From Phylloscopus collybita (lineage: Eukaryota; Chordata; Aves; Passeriformes; Phylloscopidae), in contig JAJNNQ010000009.1 of assembly GCA_027886175.1 (NCBI GenBank), positions 20,123,501 through 20,187,500 on the forward strand: DNA of 64,000 nt. Reading direction: 5' to 3'. Positions 1-12,681 of this stretch are shown here, piece by piece. The stretch's first letter is position 1, and the number at the start of each line of letters is the position of its first letter. The position numbers were made by a program, and so were the translations under genes. The notes under the pieces were generated by a model. It worked only from the letters and a program-made list of their open reading frames with translations, was not told where the DNA came from and ran no database searches.

Positions 1-2640
1 ATTTTATCTTCCTAGAATATTGAGAAACTGTATTTTCCGATTCCTTAACAGCATTGTATTTTAGTTCCTTGATGACCTGAATTTTATAAATAATTTTCTT
101 AAACTCTGTATGTATTGTTGACTCTTGGTTTCTACTCAGTTATATCCCTTAGTTAGTTTTCTTTGGTCATGTTACAAGGACTTTTGCAGAGTTCTGAAGC
201 AGTAATAGGTAAAATCAGGAGACTCATTCAGTTGGTAAACTGTCAGTCTGTCATAACTTGAATATTGATTTTGGGGGGTTGGTGACATTCCCTAGATGTA
301 TGTGTCAAGTTTGTTGACAGAGAGCTCTATACTTAATTGAATGTGATGTCTGTATGTGAAGTGATGAAGTATGTCAGTGATGTATATTCTTCTCCTCCCT
401 TCCCCTTCAGCCCCTTACAAGACACCCAGTGGAGTGTTATGAAACTCCACACTGCTCTTACAAAGCTTTATTTGACTTCATAAATTGAAAATCTGGGTCT
501 GCTCTAACATGATTTCCTCACAGGTATGCCTTCATTGGCTTGTGAGACAGCAAACAAGTCCTACCCTTTTAAAGTCTCATTCAGTTCTCCTGAATGTTTA
601 TGTGAAAGATAAAGGTGGGTCTCAGGTGGCATAAAACCTATAGGAAATATATATTTTCCTTGGTGTTCCTAAATCACAGATAATCATCTTACAACCATTT
701 CATACCTTGCCTATTTAAAGTATGAGAAAGGAATGAGAAGCCAGGGGACTTTTTTCAGATATCATCTTATTTGATCCTGCAAAGCAATTTAGATGTCTTT
801 CAACAGTACTTTTTTCTGATTATTATTTTGACTCTTACTCATCTAGGAGTAAGAACTGTTGTTCTTAACCATGAAAAGCAGAAAGAGAACAGTATCTCAT
901 AAAGCTGGTGGAATATTCCTGGCTTATGTGTAGTCTTCTTTGCCTCAAATAATGAATAAATGGATATGTTTTTAAAACTAGGTTGTCAGGTTTCACTTCA
1001 CCTTCCTGTTTATCAGAGTTGCCTCTCACAGGTTTCAAAGATGTTTTGCAAAACAAACAATTGATGTTATATTTTAAAAAACATAAATGTACATTTGAAG
1101 ATATATGCACAGGGAAATTGTGATGCTGAAATATCCCATTAAATAAGAGAATATATTTATCAGAATAATATATCTATCTGGAAATGTAGAGTAGGCTCAG
1201 CAGGCAGGTGCAACTCATTGCTTTAGACAACAATTAATATCCTTTCACCAGCCAGGAAAATGTATTCACGTTCCAACAGAAAGGTGGTGGAAACAAGGAT
1301 AAAGGAAACCAAGTGACTAACAGAGAGTGATGAAGGTAAGGAAAGGAATTATATTCCCATCATGCAAAAGAAGGAAGTGATTGCACTCAAACAGAACTGG
1401 TATCAGCACAAATCAAAAGTGGTGATCAACAGCTCAGTGAGTGGGGTTAGGAAATGGAAGAGAATATGAGAACGTCTCTAAATTAATAATGAAAGTGTAC
1501 AAGGTAGTGGAGCCACCTGGCTAGCAATGTGAGTTTCCATTTTAAAAGTTCATATAGCTATAATAGCCCATCAATATAGCCGTCAGAGATTTTATTATTT
1601 TACTGATAAATTTAAATGGGAAAGGAATCTTCCTGAAAACAGGAAGAAGTCACAATGTTGCTAGACCTAGACAAAATATAGTACAAAAATAAAAACAATA
1701 GCTCTTTAGTTCTTTAATAATAATCTGGTGACTGAAACTATGTGTTTAATCCTCTTTAATGCAAATATAATTTCCTTTCTCAAAATCTGCATTCAAATTT
1801 AGGTTTTTTCATCAAAGGAAGTTTGAGTCAGAGCCATTTTATTTTCATGTGTTTTCCTTTCTCTGTCTCTATCCTAAAATATTGGTATCTACACTAACAT
1901 GGAACCTTCTATTGAGTGCTTAATAAACATGTGAATTTAGCTTTCTGTGGAAAAAAACCCCACATATTTAACATAGTGAGTAAAAGAATAAACTTCAAGA
2001 ATTCTTTATCTGATGTGAGTTTGAAAAGACAAAACTTATGTTATTAGACTCTTGATGGCTGAAATTCTGAGGGATTACAACTGACAGGCAATAACACTGC
2101 CTTAAATTTCTGTGCTGGAGGCTGCACCAACTCTCTGAAGAAAATATACTGTTTAAAAAAAAAATAGCAATTGTACTAGGAATCCAAATAGGCTTTCTAA
2201 AATCTCTCTGCTTTAAAGAGAGTTTGACATTTAAAAATTGAACTCCTTCAAAAAGTAACGTATTTTTCTGATGTGTTTTAAGTACTTTATGTGTTCAGTA
2301 AATGTCATAATGCCATTAATTCTCTTTGCAGAGACATGCAATATTCTTCCTGTTATCAACAGGGACCACACTGTTGTGCAACACACTCTGGTGTGTTTTA
2401 CTGAGCAATGGAAATCTGGAGTAGATTGGCCTGTAAAAATTCAAAACTAATTGCTTGGAATTTAGGATTCGATGAACGTTTACACCTCAAGTAACAGGAT
2501 AAAAACAAATTTTCAGTTTATACAAATCTTTTTCTTTTTACCTAGTTCCTAATTTTGAAAAGCATATCACTCTTTTAAAAATAATTTTAATGTGGAAATT
2601 TTTGGCATCTTGGTATTTTTATCACATGACTAAACCAAGC

Positions 2641-2657
2641 AGGTTGCTAAGCAACCT
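2641..2657. promoter_or_regulatory. Palindromic RFX/EF-C type X-box
   Basis: The sequence aggttgctaagcaacct is an inverted repeat around a single central base, with half-sites GTTGC and GCAAC three bases apart. This fits the EF-C/RFX class of X-box sites, which are bound by RFX winged-helix factors. The match is seen directly. Whether it is bound, or which gene it serves, is unknown; no promoter or first exon was found next to it. Confidence 0.4.
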
Positions 2658-2883
2658 TCTGCAGCCAGGGGAAAACACAGGCAATCTGAACAGAAGATTT
2701 ATGTTGGTGACTGTAATACTAAGAAAAAAAAAATAACAGAATATCTAAAATCCCTCATTTTTTTTAACCCTTTGAGCTAAACCTCAGTGATTTACTCTTC
2801 CCAAATCAAGAGTCATTTGAGAAACTGTTGCAGCCAACTTTTGACATAAACTTTCAGGGAAAATACATGGGTAAATATATTTT

Positions 2884-2898
2884 TATATATATATATAT
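2884..2898. repeat. (TA)n microsatellite
   Basis: A short alternating TA run of about seven units, in an AT-rich context. Confidence 0.8.
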
Positions 2899-3009
2899 CT
2901 CACTATTGCAGCCTTGAAGTATTTCTGTTCAGTGTTGCTATGGTATTTACAGAAGTTCTGAATATGAGGATCCTCCCTGGTTAAGTAAGGGAGTAGGTAG
3001 ATACCTCCT

Positions 3010-3240
3010 TGCTTCTTCTTGCAGTGATAACTGGCAGAAACGAGGATGTGCCAGGGTCACCAGGGCTGACTGGAGACAGCTGGCACCAGGCACACAGCCC
3101 TGTGCAGCACCCACGTGTCCTCAGGCTGCCTGGGCAAGGAGGGCTGACTGCAGACACTGCAGCTCCCAGAGAATCAGCTAACCTGGCACAAGTCCCCTTG
3201 TGCTGGCAAACAGCTTCCCTGCGCTAACAACTTCTTTGCT
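3010..3240. other. GC-richer patch of unknown nature
   Basis: This patch is clearly richer in G and C than its surroundings and holds two similar pieces, gggctgactggagacag and gggctgactgcagacac. A good acceptor-like tract (cttgcttcttcttgcag) ends at 3024, and a 72-codon plus-strand frame runs across the patch. It could be an unrecognised repeat, an old exon or a regulatory element. I cannot identify it. Confidence 0.3.
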
Positions 3241-4111
3241 GCAGCATAAGCATCCAAGCAATGGGATTTGTGACAGGACAAGATTAGTTTAAATCTCCAT
3301 TTAAACAGCTGTCCAGATCCATTTTCAAGTCCAAATTTACCCATCATAAACAATGCTAATACACCACCACATATTCAGATGTGTGTCACTCATGAGCTGG
3401 AACATGCTGGAGTCAGATCAGTGGCTCATGGAGGCTGAATGCATTAAACAAATACAGGTGCATATATACCATTGACCTCCTGACCTGGAGGCAGGCTTTA
3501 TCTGGGAACTGCCCTCGGCTTTGAATTGGAGCAGCCTACAAGATTACGCATGGAAAACACAGCTCATGGGATCCAGATCCTTTCATATTGCATCATCTAC
3601 TAGCATGCCACAGTGCAGACAACCAGATCCTGTGCCGACTTGGATGGTGGGTTTCCCAGCGCTCTAATAATATATGTTAATAATAAGACCCTAGATGGGT
3701 AATTAACTGCAATTCAATTTTAAAATAATGCGACAAACAACAGAAGACAAAACAGTTGACAGTCAGTGAATGTCAGAGACAGATAAAGCAAGCCTGTGAA
3801 ATAGTGGCCTGAATAGATTAAAGCCATTTGAAATTTTTAACAAAATAAATTTCTGCTGCCATTTTTTGATTCTTACTGTCTACAAAAAAGTTGAAAATAT
3901 GTACATTTTCATTGTACTTGTACAGATTTGCAATATGATTTTATTCGCTTATATTAAATAACTAACACATTATAAACTTTGGTAATGACTCAAAAATATA
4001 ATCACAACCTGTTAATATTACCTCTGTAGTTAATCTATAAGATCCATTATATGTTTCCATCATTTGTTTGAATTTTCATTGTATCTCTACTTGTTGATAA
4101 TTTGGTTGGGT

Positions 4112-4570
4112 TGTGTAGTGAATTCAAAGAGCCAATTCCATTGAAAACTATTTATTTTGCCAGAAAATTTGGACAGCAAAATTGACAAAGCCTACAATCA
4201 AGGAAACAGTGGCGATCCCGGGAATTCATCACTGGGTGAGATCGTGAATACAGCCTCTCTATTGTATTGTATTACACGAGTTTCACCAAGGTCTGTGCCC
4301 ATGCCAGTCGTTTTTATACCCTTTCTAGCTGGGCTACATGAGTCCTTGAATAAGTTCTTTTGTCCCTTTTTTACTTCGTTCCGGTGGTTGATGCAATTTC
4401 TGAAATCTGGTCTGGTTCTCCTGAAAGGATTTCCTGGGTGGAGGGACTCCTGAATAGTCCAAATGGTCCTGATAAGATAACATCATCTGTTGATCACTGG
4501 GCCATCTCCATTCTGGCCTTGCTCTCCACCTTTTATTTGTATTTTAATGTTTTTGTCTTCTTTCAGGGAG
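4112..4570 (-). mobile_element. Probable endogenous retrovirus LTR (ends approximate)
   Basis: Read on the minus strand, this block has LTR layout: a TATA box (GGTATAAAAA) at 4320-4311, an R-like segment, then an AATAAA signal at 4156-4151, about 160 bases downstream. The left edge begins TGTG on the plus strand, so the minus-strand element would end in CACA. A convincing right edge and target-site duplication were not found. The sequence is GC-richer than its flanks and contains no open gene. A class I-like LTR fragment is my inference; a cellular promoter or exon is an alternative. Confidence 0.45.
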
Positions 4571-4731
4571 GTGGGTGAAAGCTCCTTGCGAAAGCCACAC
4601 ACCCACCCCCTCTGCCTGTGCAAGAGGTTTTTCTGTGGTACAGTTTGCTTTTTCACAAGCATGCTTCATTTCTACTTACTAACCTATTTTATATAACACC
4701 AATATTATGAAAACATGAATTACTATCTACC

Positions 4732-5040
4732 ACAGGTTGGAAAGGATCTGAAATATCCTCTGGTTTCTACTCCCCTGCCATGGGTATGCATACCTTTCAC
4801 TAGACCACCTTGCTCAGACCCCCATCCAGCCTGGCCTTGAACACTGCCAGGGATGGCACATGCACAACTTATCTGGGAAACTTGTCCCAGTGCCTCACCA
4901 TATCGACAGTAAACAGTCGATATGTTTACAGTCTTTTCCTGCATCCAATCTGAACCTACGCTCCCTCAGTTTGATGCCATTGTCTCTTGCCCTGTCACTA
5001 CCTGTCCTTGTAAAAAGACCCTCTCCAACTTTCTAATTTG
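4732..5040 (-). mobile_element. CR1 LINE fragment, 3' end
   Basis: The plus strand reads as the reverse complement of the avian CR1 3' region: the ggttggaaagg start, a ctgccatgggtatg segment, ctggccttgaacactgccag, and a tail equivalent to the cctgtccttgtaaaaag segment. It is truncated: after about 5040 it no longer follows CR1. It is old, with many substitutions, and has no coding capacity. Confidence 0.85.
4899..4924. repeat. 9-bp inverted repeat inside CR1
   Basis: CATATCGAC (4899-4907) pairs with GTCGATATG (4916-4924) across an 8-base loop. A second overlapping pair, GTAAACA (4909-4915) and TGTTTAC (4923-4929), shares the same bases. Confidence 0.7.
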
Positions 5041-8000
5041 TTTTCCATTGGAAATATGCCTTTATTTTCCATAAATATTTCCCATAGCTTCCATTTTTTA
5101 ACTATCTAAATTTCTGCAGATCGCTGATATAAATCAGATGTTTATCCAACACATGATTACTTTACAAACAAAGGCTTTTTCTCAGAGAGGTTAGCTTCAT
5201 ATTTACTGGGACAGTTAGTTTCAACCTATAACTTCTAAATGAACTTTAGAATACTTTGGATAAATCTGTAAAGGAGTGCTGATGACAAGAGAACCCTTGC
5301 CCTGCTTCTCACTTGTACTGCACCCTACTTCACAGGCCATGATTCTCCCATGAAGTACCTCTGCTTTGCGAAAGAGAAAACTACTTTCAATTTCAAGTAG
5401 ATAAATGCCTAACAAAAGTTAATTAATTTGACCTCAGAAAACCTTGTTTGAGAGAAGAATACTCCTGGAAACTACTAAACAAAGAGAATGTGCTACTTTC
5501 TCAAGGTTGTTTGCAGAGTCAGTGACAAGGACAAGAACTGCTACCTCTATATCTCCTGTTACTGCTGCCTCCAAGATCTGTCACTTCTCTTACACACCTC
5601 AGTGTTTCAGGCAGAACATGTTCTGTCACAGGTCTACCTGAGGTAACCTGAGAACTAGCAGTTATTTATACAAAGAAATATTATTCCCCTTCTACATGTT
5701 GGAGAAATTATTGAGATGAATTAATTTGCCCAAGTTCACAAAGGTTCTCAGTGACTGAAGAGGAAAAACAAATTTTCTCTCCCCTTGTGTGTCTAAATCC
5801 AATACCCAACCCTCAGCCACAAAGCATAACTTGTTAAAATGGTATCAGATCTGTTCTGATAGGAAGGAAAAATCACCTGGAGGCATACACAGAGGCTTGT
5901 TTATAATCATCTGGGACTAGGAGGCAGATTGCTAACCCAGCTCTGTACACAGAAACCTGAAAGATAAGAAAGAGCACAGACATCATATCTGTTCTCCAGG
6001 CCACTTGGTTCTTTAGAGACTTCATTTCGCAGACTGCCAAGAGCATGTCTTGCAAGCTGGGGTCACTTCAGCTTAGCTCCCAGCAGTGTGGTAAATCAGA
6101 TCCTGTCTATGTACCACAATACAACCTCTCATTTGGAAGAAAAATCTATGCTTAATAATCTATCAAGGTGAAGAAAACACTGCAAAGGGAAATACAGACT
6201 GTTGTGCCTGTGAGAGCTGACAGTTCAGCTGGCAGCAGAAGTAGATCTAGGAGTGAAGTACACAAGTCCTGCATTCATCTCCCTGAGTGATAATTCTAAA
6301 ACCTATTTTGCCACCAGTGAGTGTTATTTCTCTGCTGACTGGAGAATCAAAGAAAAAAGGATGATAACACTATAATAATCAGCAACTTGTTTCTTCCCAT
6401 AAGAGGCTGAGAGTGAACTTCAAGCAGAGTTTTTAATGTTTCCATTCTACTGAGGGAAATCCCGACTTCTCTTGCAGCCATGAGTGCTCCTGCTGCTGAA
6501 TGCAGTGGGGCTGAGATTTCATCCATGATTGTTTAATTGTGACAATGAGCAATAGTACAGTATTTTCAAGAGCTCAGTTCTCAGTGCATGTTTTTCTTAA
6601 AATATGGCACTTTGCTGCAATACTTAAGGTGAAAGCAGCCCTTTAGAAAATATAACTAAAATGGACCAGAAGTTCAAATTGATAAAAACCTTCTGGCATT
6701 TGGATTTGCAGTATGTTAGATTAGATTGCAAACTACAGGGATCAAGAACTAAAAATGTCAGGGTAAATTCAGTGACAGCTGTCTTGTACTCAGGGTCTTA
6801 ATACCTAATTTCTGTAAATGGTAATAAAGCATTAGAGTTTCTTACTTAAAAGAGTTGTACATCTACAGGCCAGGGTCAGGATGCCCAATTCCCTGCTGAT
6901 CTGAAGGGAAGCTGATCTTTGCTGATCATCAAGAGAACTGAATTAAGCATCAGGATTTCTGGCATGCAAATCAGGGGTTACAATTAAAAAAAAAGCAGCA
7001 GCATCAACAAATAATCGTAAGAAATGTTCATAAACCTTTTAGGAAAGTTCTACTATGCAAAGAATAACTGGTATTAGAAACAGACCCCTTATCTCTGGAA
7101 AACACATTTGTTAGGCTTATAAACAAGATATAAATTATGTATACCCTTGCTGCTGTGACAAAATACAACAAATACATTAAAAAAACATTTCATTAAATTT
7201 TAAATAAATTGCAGTTTTAACTCATGAGGAGATTTTTTTCTTTCAAGAGTTTTTTTAAAAATATAACTGTTTTATCCTTATATGGCAAAAGTTGCTGCCA
7301 ACTCCTTCAGAAAAATATTGTCATTAATGCTGTAAAAAAGAAAAATAATGACTCATACAGCCACCAGGAAATTTTTTTTTTTCCAGTGAACAAGATTAAT
7401 GACTCTCTCCCCTGGTCATTACGTGGTGTTAGAACAGCAAATGGCAATAGCAATCACCAAAATTTTTGCCCACAAATTTGAAAAATACAAAGTACTTCTC
7501 AATAGCACCCAAAGACATTTCAGTCTTCATGATTTTACCAAGAGGTTAGAAGGTTTTATTTTCCTCCAAAACACTTGAGTTTTCTAATTGCTGCTAGCAT
7601 AACTAGCTAGCTCTGCTAGCATAAACCACTTTCTTTCTGTGTCATTTCCATCTTATATAACAGCAATATTCAGGTAGTATAAAACTTCATGATTTTTTTT
7701 TTCTTTTGGCTGACCTTTCTGTGCTTTTCCTTTTCTCCTCATGCTTATCACTTCTTTTCATCCTTAATGTTCTATACCACCCCTTCCAAATCAGACAAAA
7801 TTCTCTTCTTTCCCTCTCTTTTTAGGTAAACAAAGACTTAGAAGAACATTACAAAAAATGGCAGTGGCAGAATTTGCTCTCTAATGACAGTTTTTGTAAA
7901 GAAACCCCAGGTAGTATAGTCTACAGAATTGTTATTAATATCTCCTACCTACAAAACATGCTTAATTTAGGAGGATAGAATGCATTCAGTGGATTTTGCA

Positions 8001-11000
8001 TGTTACATCTGTTAACATTTCATTTTCCTGACCCATCAGGTGCATTTGTGAAAGGTCAGAGGTTCTGGATTGCAGCAAACTGAGCTGTTTGGATCTTCTG
8101 TTCTGACAGATTCTATAGCAGCTGAGGCAAAGCAGGGTAACTAGTTTTGTTATAAAAAGTATAGCTGATGCAAAACATGCTTTCAAATACACAGCAGCTT
8201 TATCCATTTAATCTTATTCACTTCAAAACAGAGTCTTTTAAAGTAAGCAAAAGGACCATTCAGTTGAGTCAAATGCTTCCTCTACCTCAAAGTATAATAA
8301 ATGTTTCATGCTTCTTGTTGTTTCAGTGGTCATATGTACAACTGAGAAAGGCTAAATACAGTGTTTGAAGCTGGTCCTTTGTCACAAAGCTGGATGTATC
8401 AGGTGGAATGAAATTCCCTTCAAAAGAGATTTTCAAAGCCACTAAGCATTAGCCTAGCACTTTTTTGACTGAAGCTAATAGACACTGCAGGCAGAGCTAA
8501 GGTGTACGGTCTCTCTGACAGTTTAGGTTGATAGGTTGAAGAGAAGCCGTGGGAGAATTAAGAACTTAGATTGCAGAAAAGTGGTGTCAAGAGATATACC
8601 AAAATAAAATCCCAGTGATTAAATTATGAATGCTTATTTGACAGAAGCATGTCTAAGCACTGTTGATATAGTTCAGAAAGAAATGCTTTGACCAGGACAA
8701 GTGAGTGTTCCTGTGTGTTCTATGTGAATAACATGAGTTATGGCTAAAATAAGGTGTTCCTTGAAATCCCTGGTGATTACTATAGAGTAGGGAGACTGAG
8801 ACCCATTTTCTAAGATTGAGAGTATTGCCTTGCTTCAAAAATTAGTAAAAAATGTTCATTTTTATTTCTCAAAAAAAAACTTTAATATTGAGCTGAGGTA
8901 ATTTGATACTTTATGTATTTGCTTGGGTTTATTAAGAAAGACTACAATGTGTCAATTGTTGAGTTTTAGTTCAGTTAAATGCTATTTTATTCTAATACTC
9001 AGAATAGCTACTCAAAGTTTTATTACTTAAGGTAAGTGAAGGTTTTCTGACACTTTTTTTGAAAGTAGAATTAGATTTTAGACAAGAAGAAATTACTCAA
9101 AAATTCTGAAGAAGGGAAGATTTTAGCACAACTTATATTCTGGAATAATAATTCCAACTTTCACTTTGAACAGTGGTCTAAGAACCCTCATGCTTTGGGA
9201 CTTCATTTGTCTTGCCTATAGAAAAATCTTTTTCTAAGAATTAAAAGGAATCTGGAATTTACACCAATGTTCACTCTCTAATAAACTGAAAACTTACGGA
9301 ACACTGAACATTCCTTTAATGTGAAACTCACATAAAAAAATGTAATTTTTCTCCTGGCCTGGAAAAAAAATGTAGAGCGGTTCTAATTTTACAGAGTACT
9401 TGAAATTTCTACCTGTGACAGTATTCAGAATGACCTCTCATCCCTCTGACAACCTTCAGGCATTAACAACTCTAACTAGAAAATCTAGTTTGAAATGACA
9501 TTCTGCAGCTCTTCTACACTGAAATGCAACGCACTGGTTTTCACTGAAGCATTCTTGACTTGGAGTCATAACATGGAACAATGAATATCGCTTAAATTAT
9601 TTATTTAGGACAGAAACATAAGGAGAAAACAGACTTTATACCAACAGCACAGAAAGAAGCAGTCAACCAAATATGCAACCAAAACCATAAAATGAGACTA
9701 AAATGTCTAAAGTGGATGGATGGATCTCCTGCAAAGTCTCATGTAGTTTTCCTTGATTTAGAAAATTATAAACTTATTTCTGCATAAATGAGAGAGAGAG
9801 AGCTCTCTGGAAACTTCCTTTTTCCTTATCCATCATTCTCAAGTGTTGAATACTTTTAAAACTTTTCTTGACGTATCAATATTTTAGCAAAGATTTAAGT
9901 ATCATTGGAGACAAAAAAAGTCATTAAGACTTTCCACTGCAAGCCTATGTGTTCTTATCTTCACCATTAACCTCTGTACCATGGATATTTAGTGGCACAG
10001 GGTTTTAACCATCTCAGTTTATGAAGTTGGATCAATATGTTTGTAAGTTATTCATTGTATTTTAAAAATGTGAAATTTGTAGAATTTTAAGATGACAACA
10101 CAGTTAAATAGCAATTTTATATAAGTCACGGGGCCAAATAAAATCTTCCTACAAAATTTCAGTTGTTATATAACACTTATATTACTGATACTGTTTTAAG
10201 AAGGCTCACAGAAAAATTGAGTTGGCTGATAACTAATAGCAGAGCAGAATGCTTACTTTTATTTGAAATGGATTTTAAAGTGAATATCAAGAGATCAACA
10301 GTGCACAGCTTATTATTCAATTGTTCACTTATTTGTTCCATATGCTTCTCTTCTTTCCAATCAGAAAAATCCCTACTTGTCCATAATAAAGAGTAAAAAC
10401 CACAGAGAATAGCAGTCTTTTCAAAGCTTTTTTTTCTAAAAAGGGGGACTATTGGAAATTTTCTGACCTAATCAGTAACTTGATAATTGTTACAGTTTTA
10501 ACTTGCAGAAACACAGTACTTTTTTCTTTAATTAATGGTGAGAAAAAAAAGTTTCCAGTGTATATTTCTAAGTGTTATTTTTTCACATTCTATAAAACCT
10601 CCTTTCCTTCACATCAGGTGAGGTACAGACCTTATTCTTCATTAACAGATAACTTCTGGGAGTGCTCAGATTGAAACTGCAGAATTTACCTATTCTGGAG
10701 CTTTCCTCTTCTCCAAGTATCAATCTAGTTGCAGTGGTAAAATGCTAAAATCTCACATAATTTCAAATCTAATTTCTTTCACCTTCCTTCTTTCACCTTA
10801 AAGTAATCTGTAGGTATTCAGACAGAACAAATTTCCAGTTATCAATTTCAAGGGTTCTAAAGTTTCTTTTTCTTAATTTTTGTTTGCTTCATATATTTTT
10901 CTATATTCTAGACCATACCCTGCGATGAAACCACAGAGAGACAAATAGAAGAGTTTTATTTGCCTATTAGACAAATAGAAGAGTATTATTTATCATTTGA

Positions 11001-11304
11001 AAAGAAGATAACCCAATAATATATTAGAACAAGATAGACTGCTTGTAATTTTTTAGTTTAAGACTTGATTTTTCCTATTTCCAAAACCCAAATCAATTTA
11101 ATATCTCCCCTAGGATCTTGTGCATGTGCATGAAGTATAAACTAAGAAACTACAAACTAATTAGAATTGTATAATCTCTTTGCCAAATTCCAATTCACAG
11201 TTCAAACCCTGGTAAATTAGGTTCATATGAAATAGGAGTAATATTTCTAGTTATCAGTTGTTATCTCTCTGATATATCAATTTTCCAAGGAGAATAAACC
11301 AACA
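5041..11304. other. Non-coding stretch, no supported gene
   Basis: Six kilobases of unique-looking AT-rich sequence with no recognisable transposon. Small structures only: a direct repeat of tgctagcata at about 7591 and 7614, three gctgatc copies at about 6893-6925, and a 23-bp repeat pair at 10939-10991. An open stretch at about 5508-5640 is bounded by a weak acceptor and a gtaacc donor, but coding cannot be shown. Confidence 0.5.
10939..10991. repeat. 23-bp direct repeat, period 30
   Basis: Copies at 10939-10961 and 10969-10991 differ by one base and are separated by gcctatt. It looks like a local tandem duplication. Confidence 0.85.
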
Positions 11305-12366
11305 AGATCTTGTAGTTTCAGCCCACTTGCCATGGGTAGGGACACCTTCCACATACCAGAAATCTCCATCCAACCTGAACTTGAACATATCAAGGAGTGG
11401 GGCATCCACTACATTGGGCAACCTGTCTCAGTGCTTGACCACAATCAAAGTAAAGAATTTCTTCCTAATAACTAATCTAAACTTAACCTCTTTCAGTTTT
11501 AAAGTGTTATCCTTTACAATACCTGAAAATGAGTTCCTCTGGATCCTTCCACCAGGCCTCCTTTAGGTACTGGAAGGCTGCTAGAAAGTGTCTCCAGAGC
11601 CTTCTCCAGCCCCAGCTCTCTCAACCAGTCCTCAAAGTAGAGGTGCTTCATACCTCTAATCATCCTCATGACCCTCCTCTGGACTTCCTTGAACAGATCC
11701 TTCCGAAGGACTTGAGCAGTCCTTCTCAGGTGGAATCCTCAGAACTTGATGAAGCATTCCACAGGGATCACACAAGAGTTGGGGAGAGGGGATGAATCAC
11801 CTCTCTCAAACTGCTCGTCACACCTCTGATGCAGTCCAGAGTAGGACTGGCTTTCTGGGCTGTGAGTGTGTATTGTGCACATTCCCAGCTCATTTTTTGG
11901 TTTTTATCTACCAACATCCCCAAGTCCTTTCTGCAGGGTTGCTTTCTATCCACTCACTGACCAAGCCTCCATGTTTGAGCTTGCCCTGACCCAGGTGCAG
12001 GACATTGCCTGAGTTAAACTTAATGAGGTCCTTATGGGCTCACCTCTCTCACCTCTCAATGTCCCTGTGGATGGCATCCCATCTCTACAAACCAGGTGAA
12101 AGTGCACTCAATCCCACTGTCTATATCCCTGGCAAAGGTGTTATTTAACACTGGTCCCAATGCCAATCTGTGAGGGAGATGCTTATCACTGCTCTCAGCC
12201 TGGACATTTAGCCACTGACCACAACACTTGAGTGTGCCACTCAGCGAATTCTTTATCCATCAAGTGGATCCACATCTCTCCAGTTCAGAGACAAGGATGT
12301 CATACAGGACAGTGCCGAATGCTGGGACAGTGTCAGATGCTGTGCACAAGTCTACTATCCACCAAT

Positions 12367-12372
12367 GCTGTA
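12367..12372. repeat. Target-site duplication, left (GCTGTA)
   Basis: These six bases of CR1 sequence sit directly before the LTR start and are repeated directly after its end. Confidence 0.85.
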
Positions 12373-12575
12373 TGTAGCCATGGTTTGTGCCTGCCATGTT
12401 TTGGTTTCTGGAAATTCTGTTCCCAGGACAGAACTGCTAAGCAAGGTCATGCTATTTGTAAGCTAAGATGTTTTTCCACACACTTTCCCATGGGAGGGAT
12501 TTCGCATGATGGTCTCTACAAGTGACCAATGGTTCCAGGGGTCCCCACCTCTAAGGTGGGTGCTTTGTGAAAAGG

Positions 12576-12584
12576 TATAAAATA
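12576..12584 (+). promoter_or_regulatory. LTR TATA box
   Basis: TATAAAATA, in the expected position upstream of the LTR polyadenylation signal. Any current promoter activity is unknown. Confidence 0.6.
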
Positions 12585-12593
12585 GGTTTGGAC

Positions 12594-12599
12594 AATAAA
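12594..12599 (+). terminator. LTR polyadenylation signal
   Basis: AATAAA, ten bases after the TATA box ends. The closeness implies that the R region lies downstream of the signal, as in LTRs with a short R. Confidence 0.6.
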
Positions 12600-12675
12600 C
12601 CTCGGGCTCCCTCCTTGGGAGTCCAGCAGCCTTCTGAATGGACTCGCGTCTCCTCCTTTGTGTCCGACAGCGACA

Positions 12676-12681
12676 GCTGTA
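12676..12681. repeat. Target-site duplication, right (GCTGTA)
   Basis: Perfect copy of 12367-12372. CR1 sequence resumes here (gctgtaaccctactgtag). Confidence 0.85.

Larger units (their letters stand above)
1..4111. other. Non-coding AT-rich stretch
   Basis: I see no supported gene here. The stretch holds a short (TA)n run at about 2884-2898, a palindromic X-box at 2641-2657, a 7-bp inverted repeat (834-840 with 847-853) and a GC-richer patch at about 3010-3240. No recognisable transposon was found. It could be intronic or intergenic. Confidence 0.5.
12373..12675 (+). mobile_element. Solo LTR, class II (ERVK-like), inserted in CR1
   Basis: The element is 303 bp long, starts TGTAGCC and ends GCGACA (TGT...ACA termini), and is flanked by a perfect GCTGTA duplication. 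It contains a TATA box at 12576-12584 and an AATAAA signal at 12594-12599, very close together as in avian LTRs with a short R region. A 6-bp duplication and TG/CA ends fit betaretrovirus- or alpharetrovirus-like avian ERVs. No internal viral genes remain, so it arose by recombination between two LTRs. It is younger than the CR1 it splits. The family name is inferred. Confidence 0.87.

Noticed and set aside
5508..5641. Open segment ending in a gtaacc donor
   Set aside because: Two frames are open and neither looks like a known protein. The acceptor is weak.
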